Source: Candidatus Coatesiibacteriota bacterium
GTDB lineage: Bacteria; RBG-13-66-14
DNA length: 7,913 nucleotides
NCBI GenBank assembly: GCA_014728185.1
Contig: WJMB01000017.1
Span: forward strand, 1 to 7,913
Direction of reading: 5' to 3'
In this document: positions 1 through 5,047 of the stretch, piece by piece
Position numbering within the stretch: position 1 is the stretch's first letter
Layout: each line of letters begins with the position of its first letter
Program-made: the position numbers and the translations under genes
The notes under the pieces: model-generated
Databases searched by the model: none
Told to the model about the DNA's origin: nothing
What the model saw: the letters and a program-made list of their open reading frames with translations, nothing else

Positions 1-986
1 ACGGTCAGCCGGGGCGGGTTGTCGTCGAAGGCGCGCTCGGCGGGAATGAACTCGTAGAAGACGCCGTAGTCGCACATCAGCAGCAGGCCGTCCTCGGGTG
101 TCTGGTCCTGGATGGCGATGAAGGTCTCCGAGGAGGGGTAGACCTCCTCGTAATCGACGTTCTCGCCGATGATCTCGTCGAAGAGTTCGAGGTATGGCCG
201 GATGTTGACCCCGCCGGTTATCAGCAGGCGCAGCTCGGGGAAGATCTCGGTCAGCTTGGCCTTGGGATCGCCGTACTCCTCGCGGACGCGTTCGAAGAGG
301 ACCAGCAGCCAGGAGGGGATGCCGGAGATCATCCGCACATCCTTACCCTGGACCACCTTGGCGATGCGGTCGATTTTCTCCTCCCAGTCGCTGATCGAGG
401 CGATCTGATCGCCGGGGAGGTAACGCTGTTTGTAGAAGGGTGGCAGGCGGCGGCTGGTGATGGCCGAGAGGTCGCCGGAGTAGATGCCGGTGGAGACCCT
501 GGAGAGATCGGTGGTGCCGCCGAGGAAGAGCATCTGGCCCAGAAAGAGGCTCAGGTCCCCGCCGCGGCGGTTGCAATGGAAGAACAGGCAGTCGCGGCCG
601 GCGTTGTGATTTACCCGCCAGATCTGGTTGGTGAAGGGGATGTACTTGTTGCCGCGCTCGGCGGTGGTGCCGCTGGTCAGGGAGAAGTAACGGACCTTGC
701 CCGGCCAGAGAACCGAGCGCTCGCCGTCGAGCATCCGCTCGATGTAGGGTTCGAAGCGCTCGTAGGGCGCCGGGGGAACCCGCCGCCGATATTCATCGAG
801 GCTGATCGTGGCGGTGATGCCGTGGTCGCGGCCGAAGTCTGTCTGCGCAGCGCGGGCCATCAGGTATTTCAAAGCGGACTCCTGGGCGGGCCAGGGGTCC
901 CTGAGTTGCCGTTCCAGACGGCGCATCCTTCGTTTGTATACTCGCCGGAGGATGGTGAGCTTGGATCTTTCCAGAAGATCGGGCAT
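1..986 (-). CDS. GH3-family acyl-adenylate/amide synthetase (N-terminal 328 residues; 3' end outside window)
   Basis: GH3 proteins are ATP-dependent adenylate-forming enzymes that activate a carboxylic acid as acyl-AMP and, in plants, join it to an amino acid; the bacterial substrates are mostly unknown. Reading the minus strand from the ATG at 986 gives 328 uninterrupted codons. The phosphate-binding motif SLTSGTT is at residues 102-108, followed by KYIPFT at 114-119. IPSWLLVLFERV is at 223-234, LLITGGV at 254-260, and the GH3-type motif YPSSE at 283-287. These are in family order and spacing. Bacterial GH3 proteins usually run about 500-560 residues, so roughly the last 40% is missing here. 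GGGGA at 991-995 lies 4 nt before the ATG as a Shine-Dalgarno site. The hydrolase gene stops 14 bp upstream, so the two form an operon and this gene has no promoter of its own. GH3 family is confident; the substrate is unknown. A phenylacetate-CoA-ligase-like relative is a less likely alternative. Confidence 0.88.
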   Translation of the reverse strand, partial: MPDLLERSKLTILRRVYKRRMRRLERQLRDPWPAQESALKYLMARAAQTDFGRDHGITATISLDEYRRRVPPAPYERFEPYIERMLDGERSVLWPGKVRYFSLTSGTTAERGNKYIPFTNQIWRVNHNAGRDCLFFHCNRRGGDLSLFLGQMLFLGGTTDLSRVSTGIYSGDLSAITSRRLPPFYKQRYLPGDQIASISDWEEKIDRIAKVVQGKDVRMISGIPSWLLVLFERVREEYGDPKAKLTEIFPELRLLITGGVNIRPYLELFDEIIGENVDYEEVYPSSETFIAIQDQTPEDGLLLMCDYGVFYEFIPAERAFDDNPPRLT

Positions 987-1000
987 CGTTTCCCCAGTTG

Positions 1001-1774
1001 TCAGCCGATGCGGCGGTCCAGGAAATCCAGCAGTGACTCGGTGAATTTTTCAGGGTACTCCAGCATGGGGGCGTGGCCGCATTCTTCGTAGATGACCAGC
1101 TCGCGGTCGACGATGTTGTCGCGGAACTCGTGGGCCACGTCGAGGGGGGTGATGGTGTCCTCGCGACCCCAGACCAGCAGTGTCGGCACCTCGATCTTGG
1201 AGAGGTGTTCGCCCATGTGGGTGCGCTTGGCGGACTTGGCCACCTTGACCAGGCGGAACTTGTTACGGCGGCTTTTGAGGAACTCATCGACCTCGTCAAC
1301 GATCTCGGGACGGATGTTGGACTTGTCGTAGAATATCTCGGCCACCCGGTCGTAGATCCAGTCGCGGTTGGGGCTGGTGGGGATGCCCTGCTCGTAGCCG
1401 CGCTCGAAGAGGCCCGAGGAGCCGGTGAGGACGAGACCCCGGGTCAGCTCGGGGTAGAAGCAGGCCAGGTAGAGGGCGATATGACCGCCCAGGGAGTTGC
1501 CCACCATAACCGCGCCGTCGAGCTCCGCCCACTCCATGAAGTCGGCGACGTAGCGGCTGAGCCCCTCCACGGTGGGATCGCGCCAGCTACTGTCGAAGAT
1601 GGGCAGTTCTAGGGTGATCACCCGGTACTTCTCGCTGAGGTGTTCCAGGGCGTGGTCCCAGTTGTCCGGCTTGCCGAACATACCGTGGAGTAACAGGATG
1701 GGTATCCCGGAGCCCAGGTCGATCCGCGGATATTTGTCGTCGGTCAGCTCAAGGGAGGCGTTTGATAAGGGCAT
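1001..1774 (-). CDS. alpha/beta-hydrolase-fold protein (257 aa)
   Basis: This is a soluble alpha/beta-hydrolase, the fold of esterases, C-C bond hydrolases and iminopeptidases. Seen directly, numbering from the start at 1774: the oxyanion-hole motif LLLHGMFG (27-34), the nucleophile elbow VGNSLGG (91-97) with Ser94, an acid in WGRED (202-206) with Asp206, and His234 in ECGHAPMLEYPEKF (231-244). The triad is complete, so the enzyme should be active. A helical cap region fills about 120-190. There is no signal peptide or membrane segment, so it is cytoplasmic. The reading frame stays open upstream to 1885, but a consensus promoter at 1857-1885 puts the RNA start near 1850. The first ATG inside that transcript is at 1774, and the residues before it do not look like protein. 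No clear Shine-Dalgarno precedes this ATG. It is the first gene of the operon with the GH3 gene. The substrate cannot be told from sequence; an ester or amide made by the GH3 partner is an inference. Confidence 0.9.
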   Translation of the reverse strand: MPLSNASLELTDDKYPRIDLGSGIPILLLHGMFGKPDNWDHALEHLSEKYRVITLELPIFDSSWRDPTVEGLSRYVADFMEWAELDGAVMVGNSLGGHIALYLACFYPELTRGLVLTGSSGLFERGYEQGIPTSPNRDWIYDRVAEIFYDKSNIRPEIVDEVDEFLKSRRNKFRLVKVAKSAKRTHMGEHLSKIEVPTLLVWGREDTITPLDVAHEFRDNIVDRELVIYEECGHAPMLEYPEKFTESLLDFLDRRIG

Positions 1775-1856
1775 GATAAAAAACCGTTTCGGGTTTGTTT
1801 TAGAGTGGGTATGGTTTGGGACGCCCGTGCTCCGGCGGCCTCCAGATAGCGTTTTG

Positions 1857-1885
1857 ATTATATCCGCAGGCCCGGGACCGGTCAA
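1857..1885 (-). promoter_or_regulatory. sigma70-type promoter for the hydrolase-GH3 operon
   Basis: On the minus strand TTGACC (1880-1885) is followed by exactly 17 bp and then TATAAT (1857-1862), which is 5/6 and 6/6 of the housekeeping consensus. The predicted RNA start is near 1850, leaving a leader of about 75 nt before the ATG at 1774. The match is seen directly; activity is inferred. Confidence 0.8.
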
Positions 1886-2877
1886 GGGGACAAGAATGAC
1901 CGGGGGGATGGCTAGGGCTCGCCAGCGAATACGCTGTTCGATTCGAAGAGGTTCTTTGATGTGGTTGCGGAGAAGATGACGAGCTACTTGCGTAAGGCAT
2001 ATTTATTAAAGGGAGGCATCACACACGAACCCGGACCGGCTAGTTACAATTCGAGACACCCCCACTTCGAAAAAAACGGCTGTTACATGACAATGCCGAA
2101 GAAAGAGAAGACTCTTGTCTTCAGATACCAGTGCTTAATCGTTATATATGTATGCTATTATGCTACTTAAGATCGACGCATCTTCATAGAGGCCGATAGT
2201 AACAAGCTGTTCCTTGTTGAGCGCCGAGAAACCAACACGGGCATCCTGGGAATGTGGTAATCCACGTACCTGCCACAAACAACTAATTCGATGTGCAAAC
2301 CTGATTGCCCAATGACAGCTTGTATCAGAACGATATCAGTAACACCATGGTCCGTGACAGTTAAGTGATCCCTAAAGGGATTATCATACGTGTCTGAACA
2401 GGCATTTATCGCTAGGCATCACGGAACGTGTTCAAACCAAATCAAACTGATTGGGTGCGGCTTGTTGGGTAGATATACACTTCCCTGAAATGCACGTTTT
2501 TGATCAAGCGTTTATGTAAAGTGTGCCCTTATTACCTGTTATTACAGAACTTAGGTCTAGGTAGCACGCGGACTCAGGGCATATTCAAGCGCGCCGACAC
2601 TAGGATTAGCTACAGGGAAGCCCCCTTGATTGTCGCCACTTTCTTAAACTGCCGGTTTTGCGATAAGTATCTGAGAGTCATCATTTTATTATCAGCAGTT
2701 TACAATCATGATTCGGTTCGGACAGGGTATGTTATCCCAATTATTATTGGTCAATACTTCTAGCGGTTTGGTTCTGGATTGAGAGATACGTGCTCGCGCG
2801 CAGCCAGTTCGTCAGCGACGGGAGAGCCCTGCAGAAATAAAGTTGGCGGGGGATCGCGGACTCGAGCATCCTCCGCT
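1886..2877. other. 1-kb intergenic region with a low-GC core and no convincing gene
   Basis: This stretch separates the hydrolase promoter from the trxA terminator. GC falls sharply to 20 of 60 bases at 2101-2160 and 24 of 60 at 2281-2340, then rises again after about 2790. No open frame has both a ribosome site and protein-like composition; the longest, 2500-2763 plus strand, begins with TTG without a Shine-Dalgarno. Small perfect stem-loops are visible: CAGCG/CGCTG at 1923-1936, GAAGAC/GTCTTC at 2107-2122, AACAAG/CTTGTT at 2201-2218 and ATCCCT/AGGGAT at 2368-2381. None is followed by a T-run. The word AGGCATCAC occurs twice (2014-2022, 2414-2422), each time with AGGCAT 14-19 bp upstream. 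I recognise no tRNA, rRNA or transposase remnant. Confidence 0.7.
2526..2544 (-). repeat. inverted near-copy of 4669-4687 (copy A)
   Basis: Read on the minus strand this is TAATAACAGGTAATAAGGG. The plus strand at 4669-4687 reads TAATAACAGGTAGTATGGG. They match at 17 of 19 positions, including a 12-bp perfect core. One copy lies in each AT-rich spacer and they face each other across trxA and the CMD pair. The similarity does not extend beyond the 19 bp, so chance in AT-rich DNA is possible. Confidence 0.45.
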
Positions 2878-2909
2878 AACAAACCGACGCCGCGGGGCGC
2901 CGGTTTGTT
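2878..2909 (-). terminator. intrinsic terminator after trxA
   Basis: A 14-position stem (2878-2891 with 2896-2909, one mismatch at 2887/2900) closes a GCGG loop. The GC-rich upper stem ends in AAC/GTT-rich arms, so on the minus strand the hairpin ends in GGTTTGTT, acting as the U-tract. It begins 22 nt after the trxA stop codon. The A-rich and T-rich arms are symmetric, so it may also stop transcription from the plus strand. Confidence 0.85.
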
Positions 2910-2931
2910 TCAAGACGCGGTGGGGGGAAAG

Positions 2932-3261
2932 CTAGAGTATGTCGTCGATGGTTTTCTGCAAGCGCTTCTTCGGCTGAGCGCCCACAACCTGACGGACAAC
3001 CTCGCCGCCCTTGAAGAACAGCAGCGTCGGGATGCCCCGGATGCCGTACTTGCCGGCAACTCCCGGGTTCTCGTCGACGTTGACCTTGACGACCTTCAGC
3101 TTGCCCTGGTAGTCCTTGGCCAGCTCCTCGACGGCGGGGGCGATAGCCAGACAGGGGCCGCACCAGGTGGCCCAGAAGTCGACCATCACCGGGATGTCGC
3201 TCTGTTCCACCTCGTCGGTGAAGTTATCGTCGGTGCCGATGATTTCGTGTTCGGAAGACAT
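2932..3261 (-). CDS. trxA: thioredoxin (109 aa)
   Basis: Thioredoxin is the small cytoplasmic disulfide reductase that keeps protein and peroxiredoxin cysteines reduced, taking electrons from thioredoxin reductase. The protein has the classical length and layout: VMVDFWATWCGPC at 25-37 with active-site Cys34 and Cys37, the buried Asp28 (Asp26 in E. coli TrxA), Lys58 (Lys57 in E. coli), and the cis-proline loop GIPTLLFF at 76-83 with Pro78. The motif GxxV/I-G near residues 90-94 (RQVVGA) is also present. It has no signal peptide. GGGAGG at 3266-3271 is a strong Shine-Dalgarno 4 nt before the ATG at 3261, which fixes the start. A likely promoter lies at 3368-3396 and a terminator follows at 2878-2909, so it can be transcribed alone. 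Two AhpD-like redox proteins lie just upstream on the same strand, pointing to a shared redox role. Confidence 0.96.
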   Translation of the reverse strand: MSSEHEIIGTDDNFTDEVEQSDIPVMVDFWATWCGPCLAIAPAVEELAKDYQGKLKVVKVNVDENPGVAGKYGIRGIPTLLFFKGGEVVRQVVGAQPKKRLQKTIDDIL

Positions 3262-3324
3262 TCAACCTCCCAGTTGGTAAAAGGCGCCGGCCGCGCCGAC
3301 GAAACCGCCCGTAAAGGTTCCGTC

Positions 3325-3367
3325 CTTGCGGTTGCAAGACTGGCTCCCCGCCGGGGAGCGGGTTTTT
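3325..3367. other. double stem-loop in the trxA leader / terminator-like hairpin on the plus strand
   Basis: Two adjacent hairpins are seen: CTTGC/GCAAG (3325-3338, 4-nt loop) and a 7-bp GCTCCCC/GGGGAGC stem (3343-3359, loop GCC). On the plus strand the second is followed by GGG and five Ts (3363-3367), the layout of an intrinsic terminator, but no plus-strand gene lies upstream of it. On the minus strand it would sit at the very 5' end of the trxA RNA, about 80 nt before the start codon. There it could stabilise the message or take part in regulation. The function is not known. Confidence 0.55.
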
Positions 3368-3396
3368 AGCCTATCACAGGGGTGGGGCAGGGTCAA
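3368..3396 (-). promoter_or_regulatory. probable trxA promoter
   Basis: On the minus strand TTGACC (3391-3396), the same -35 hexamer as the hydrolase promoter, is followed by 17 bp and TAGGCT (3368-3373). This -10 keeps only the three most conserved bases (TA...T). The predicted RNA start near 3361 gives a leader of about 100 nt with two stem-loops. The -35 and spacing are good and the -10 is weak. Confidence 0.5.
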
Positions 3397-3485
3397 GCGA
3401 AGGCCCGACAAGACACGGCTGGTCGCGTCGATGATGAGCTCCAGCGTCAGCCTTGCCTTAAACCTGTTCCGGCAGCTATTGAAAG

Positions 3486-3764
3486 CTATTCCTCGGACTT
3501 GCTTTCGACGAAGCGCTCGCGGATGCCGCCGGCCATAATCACCTCGGCCACGGCGATCAGCTCACGGTACTCCTCGTCGGTCATCCCCAATCGGCGGGCC
3601 TTGGCGACGTGGCCCCGGATGCAGGGGGTGCAGCCGTTGCCGTAGGCCACGGCCACGGCCAGCATCTCCTTGAACTTGCGCCCCAAAGCGCCCTCTTGGG
3701 TGAAGACCTTCTTGTAGAACTCGACGAATCCTGCGTTGAGCTCGGCGTTGTCCTTGAGCTCCAT
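3486..3764 (-). CDS. carboxymuconolactone-decarboxylase/AhpD-like protein, second of pair (92 aa)
   Basis: This is a small helical protein of the CMD superfamily, redox branch. AhpD-type members use a CxxC pair with a glutamate and histidine as a proton relay to reduce peroxides or to pass electrons to a peroxiredoxin. The whole signature is visible: Glu33, then eleven residues, Cys45-x2-Cys48, x3, His52 (GCTPCIRGH), followed by the family's GMTDEEYRELIAVAEV at 60-75 and AGG at 78-80. A length of about 90 residues is normal for single-domain members. The start at 3764 is chosen because GAGGTGA just upstream is a ribosome site, and the preceding gene's TGA stop is part of it, leaving a 5-nt gap: translational coupling. 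It matches its neighbour at about 37 of 71 positions by eye, so the pair arose by duplication. No terminator follows, so read-through to trxA is possible. The fold and family are firm; the substrate is unknown. Confidence 0.93.
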   Translation of the reverse strand: MELKDNAELNAGFVEFYKKVFTQEGALGRKFKEMLAVAVAYGNGCTPCIRGHVAKARRLGMTDEEYRELIAVAEVIMAGGIRERFVESKSEE

Positions 3765-3769
3765 CCCGA

Positions 3770-4066
3770 TCACCTCGCCGACTCGGTTGTGCCGAAATCC
3801 ATCAAAACGCCGCCGGCGGCGGTAACTTCGCAGACCGCCACCAGTTCGCGGTATTCCTCCTCGGTCATCCCGGCCTTCAGGGCGATGGCCTTGTGGTGCT
3901 TGATGCAGGCCTGGCACTTGTTGCCGTAGGAAAAGGCCAGGGCGATCAGCTCCTTGGTTTTGAAATCCAGCGCTCCGTCGCCGGAGAGGTGGGCTTTGTA
4001 GAATTCGGCCATGGGAGCGTCCATCAGCTCGCCCCGGGCGCGGCGGGCTTGATCTTTGATACCCAT
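3770..4066 (-). CDS. carboxymuconolactone-decarboxylase/AhpD-like protein, first of pair (98 aa)
   Basis: Same family as the next gene. The redox signature is complete: Glu39, eleven residues, Cys51-x2-Cys54, x3, His58 (KCQACIKHH), then GMTEEEYRELVAVCEV at 66-81, which carries an extra cysteine at 79, and AAGG at 83-86. That argues for a thiol-based hydroperoxide reductase or electron-transfer role rather than true gamma-carboxymuconolactone decarboxylation, whose enzymes lack the CxxC. CMD proteins work as oligomers, so the two paralogs could form a mixed complex (inference). The reading frame is open to 4180, but the promoter at 4118-4146 and the AAGGA Shine-Dalgarno a few bases before 4066 make the ATG at 4066 the start. 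It has a cytoplasmic profile and no membrane segment. It is first in its operon and coupled to the second copy, whose ribosome site overlaps this gene's stop codon. Confidence 0.93.
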   Translation of the reverse strand: MGIKDQARRARGELMDAPMAEFYKAHLSGDGALDFKTKELIALAFSYGNKCQACIKHHKAIALKAGMTEEEYRELVAVCEVTAAGGVLMDFGTTESAR

Positions 4067-4117
4067 CGGGTTCCTTTCGGTTGTTAGGAGTCGTTTGGGT
4101 TGTCGCGATACCGTCTT

Positions 4118-4146
4118 AGTATAGCACAAAGAGAAAGGGTATTCGA
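4118..4146 (-). promoter_or_regulatory. extended -10 promoter for the CMD pair
   Basis: On the minus strand TGCTATACT (4118-4126) combines a good -10 (TATACT, 5/6) with the TG extension that can replace a strong -35. At 17 bp the -35 position holds TCGAAT (4141-4146), only about half of consensus, and it lies in an 8-bp tandem repeat. The predicted RNA start is near 4111, about 45 nt before the ATG at 4066. A weak -35 overlapped by a direct repeat is the layout expected of an activator-dependent promoter (inference). Confidence 0.65.
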
Positions 4147-4154
4147 GTATTCGA
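4139..4154. repeat. perfect 8-bp tandem repeat at the -35 of the CMD promoter (candidate operator)
   Basis: GTATTCGA occurs twice with no gap (4139-4146, 4147-4154); on the transcribed strand this is TCGAATAC twice. It covers about -30 to -45 relative to the predicted RNA start. Its periodicity and position fit a direct-repeat regulator site. I cannot name the regulator. Confidence 0.5.
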
Positions 4155-4467
4155 ATGCTATTTTTCGCAATGAACACCATTTGTGATCGTATACCCTCTT
4201 CGGACCTGCTCGTGATTCTATCCTGTTGATAATAGAGGTGATGATCTGAAGAGACCTGTCACAAAACAAGCTATTTAAATTGCAAGGGATTATCACCTGA
4301 AACTGAACCGACGTTGAAGAGACAACGAGCGGCACTTGGAGCGGAAGTGCCGACAACCACCTCACGAATGGCCCCAGCTCGACAAGCCAATAGTTTCACA
4401 TCTGATAAAGTCGCTAATAGAAAGCAGATAGCCTCCTTGAGCTGTGAGGCCCGGGAGGCAAGTCAAG

Positions 4468-4529
4468 GAGTCGCGGCTTTCCGACTCGCGGCTTTCCGAC
4501 TCGCAGCGTTTTAGACTCGCAGCGTTCTG
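4468..4529. repeat. four-copy imperfect tandem repeat, 15/15/16/16 bp
   Basis: The units start at 4468, 4483, 4498 and 4514. The first two read GAGTCGCGGCTTTCC and GACTCGCGGCTTTCC. The last two read GACTCGCAGCGTTTTA and GACTCGCAGCGTTCTG. All share GA[CG]TCGC[GA]GC. The array is GC-rich inside an AT-rich spacer. There are no spacers between units, so it is not a CRISPR array. It could be a protein-binding cluster or a slippage-derived minisatellite. Confidence 0.85.
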
Positions 4530-4668
4530 GTAGAAACACCCGCTTAGAGCGCATCTTTTTGCCACCAGACAACGCATGGGCCGTGGCAGTCCGCACATCT
4601 CTAAAACACATAATAACAAGCGATTAGCGATACATACCTGTTCATGTATGTGTGATGATCCCAAATCT

Positions 4669-4687
4669 TAATAACAGGTAGTATGGG
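4669..4687 (+). repeat. inverted near-copy of 2526-2544 (copy B)
   Basis: TAATAACAGGTAGTATGGG is a 17/19 match to the minus strand of 2526-2544. It is the partner of copy A across the trxA/CMD cassette. No transposase or target duplication is visible. Confidence 0.45.
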
Positions 4688-4756
4688 AATGCAAAAATGT
4701 TTGGACATAAGCGAAGCATATCCGAATAGAGATTTTCGGCCCGGCAAGCCGCTAGC

Positions 4757-4782
4757 GATCAGCCTGATTTGGTCCGATCAGG
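4757..4782. promoter_or_regulatory. cluster of ATCAGG half-sites (candidate operator)
   Basis: Three copies of the same half-site occur within 26 bp: ATCAG, CCTGAT (4763-4768) and ATCAGG (4777-4782). The first two form the near-palindrome ATCAGCCTGAT. The second and third form a 6-bp stem with an 8-nt loop. It lies about 100 bp upstream of the candidate ABC promoter. Its role as a regulator site is inferred from symmetry only. Confidence 0.3.
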
Positions 4783-4882
4783 TTCCATGAGGCCTAACAG
4801 TTGTTTCACGTATGAGGTTGAGTGGCTTGACGGTGTTTACGGACCGGTTAACCAGGCACCTGTTGCGGCTTGCGCTCGCGGC

Positions 4883-4911
4883 TGGTCAAGAACGGCGCCG
4901 GATGCTATGCT
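4883..4911 (+). promoter_or_regulatory. candidate promoter for the ABC-DUF2723 operon
   Basis: TGGTCA (4883-4888, 4/6) is followed by 17 bp and TATGCT (4906-4911, 4/6), with a TGC extension just before the -10. The predicted RNA start is near 4918, giving a leader of about 130 nt. It is weak but the best I see upstream of the start at 5048. Confidence 0.35.
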
Positions 4912-4971
4912 AGGCGCACCCTCCGCTTCGCGGGCGGCTGCCTGCTGCCGGAAGCCCCATGTGACCCGTGC

Positions 4972-4985
4972 GCGTCCCGGGACGC
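4972..4985. repeat. perfect 14-bp palindrome in the ABC leader
   Basis: GCGTCCCGGGACGC equals its own reverse complement. It lies 62 bp before the ABC start, in GC-rich DNA where such palindromes arise more easily by chance. It could be a dimeric regulator site. Confidence 0.4.
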
Positions 4986-5019
4986 CCCGGCTTGGTTGTT
5001 TATCTGGGCCGTGCTTCCT

Positions 5020-5047
5020 TTGGACCCATAGAGTTGGACCCATAGAG
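5020..5047 (+). repeat. perfect 14-bp tandem duplication touching the ABC start codon
   Basis: TTGGACCCATAGAG occurs at 5020-5033 and again at 5034-5047, and the ATG follows at 5048. The repeat fills the ribosome-binding footprint and contains no good Shine-Dalgarno, only AGAG. Each copy also reads TTG GAC CCA TAG, a three-codon mini-frame ending 2 nt before the ATG in the second copy. Confidence 0.9.

Larger units (their letters stand above)
4155..4882. other. AT-rich divergent intergenic region between the CMD promoter and the ABC promoter
   Basis: No convincing gene is present. GC is 22 of 60 at 4621-4680 and climbs after about 4740 towards the ABC gene. It holds a four-copy tandem repeat (4468-4529), a 19-bp near-match to the other spacer (4669-4687), the stem-loop ACATAC/GTATGT (4632-4651) and ATCAGG half-sites (4757-4782). 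Open frames of about 90-100 codons on the minus strand (4084-4365, 4362-4664) have no ribosome site, and one runs through the CMD promoter. Confidence 0.65.

Noticed and set aside
1961..2170. 69-codon plus-strand frame, and a GGGAGG ribosome-like motif near 2011
   Set aside because: The frame has no site before its start, and GGGAGG is not followed by a usable start codon at proper distance.
2500..2763. 87-codon plus-strand open frame with CPYY and CRFC motifs
   Set aside because: It begins at TTG with no ribosome site, lies in random-like AT-rich DNA, has no promoter or neighbour, and its composition resembles no family I know.
1886..2877. tRNA or rRNA gene in the AT-rich spacer
   Set aside because: I found no T-loop GGTTCRA with a matching acceptor stem and no rRNA-like conserved segment.
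3401..3485. Terminator directly after the CMD pair
   Set aside because: No GC stem followed by a U-tract is visible on the minus strand; only the short direct repeat AGCTATT lies at the gene end.
4067..4180. 38-residue N-terminal extension of the first CMD protein
   Set aside because: It is crossed by the promoter and predicted RNA start, and a good Shine-Dalgarno precedes the ATG at 4066.
4468..4529. CRISPR array
   Set aside because: Repeats are directly adjacent with no unique spacers, are only 15-16 bp, and no cas gene is present.
4362..4664. 100-codon minus-strand frame through the tandem repeats (Glu-Ser-Arg repeats)
   Set aside because: The repeat-derived peptide is a by-product of the 15/16-bp DNA repeats; the 15-16 bp unit change shifts frame, and there is no ribosome site.
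4769..5047. 93-residue N-terminal extension of the ABC transporter
   Set aside because: The codon pattern is unlike the gene, the content is low-complexity and Cys/Arg-rich, and it begins inside a stem-loop upstream of the candidate promoter.
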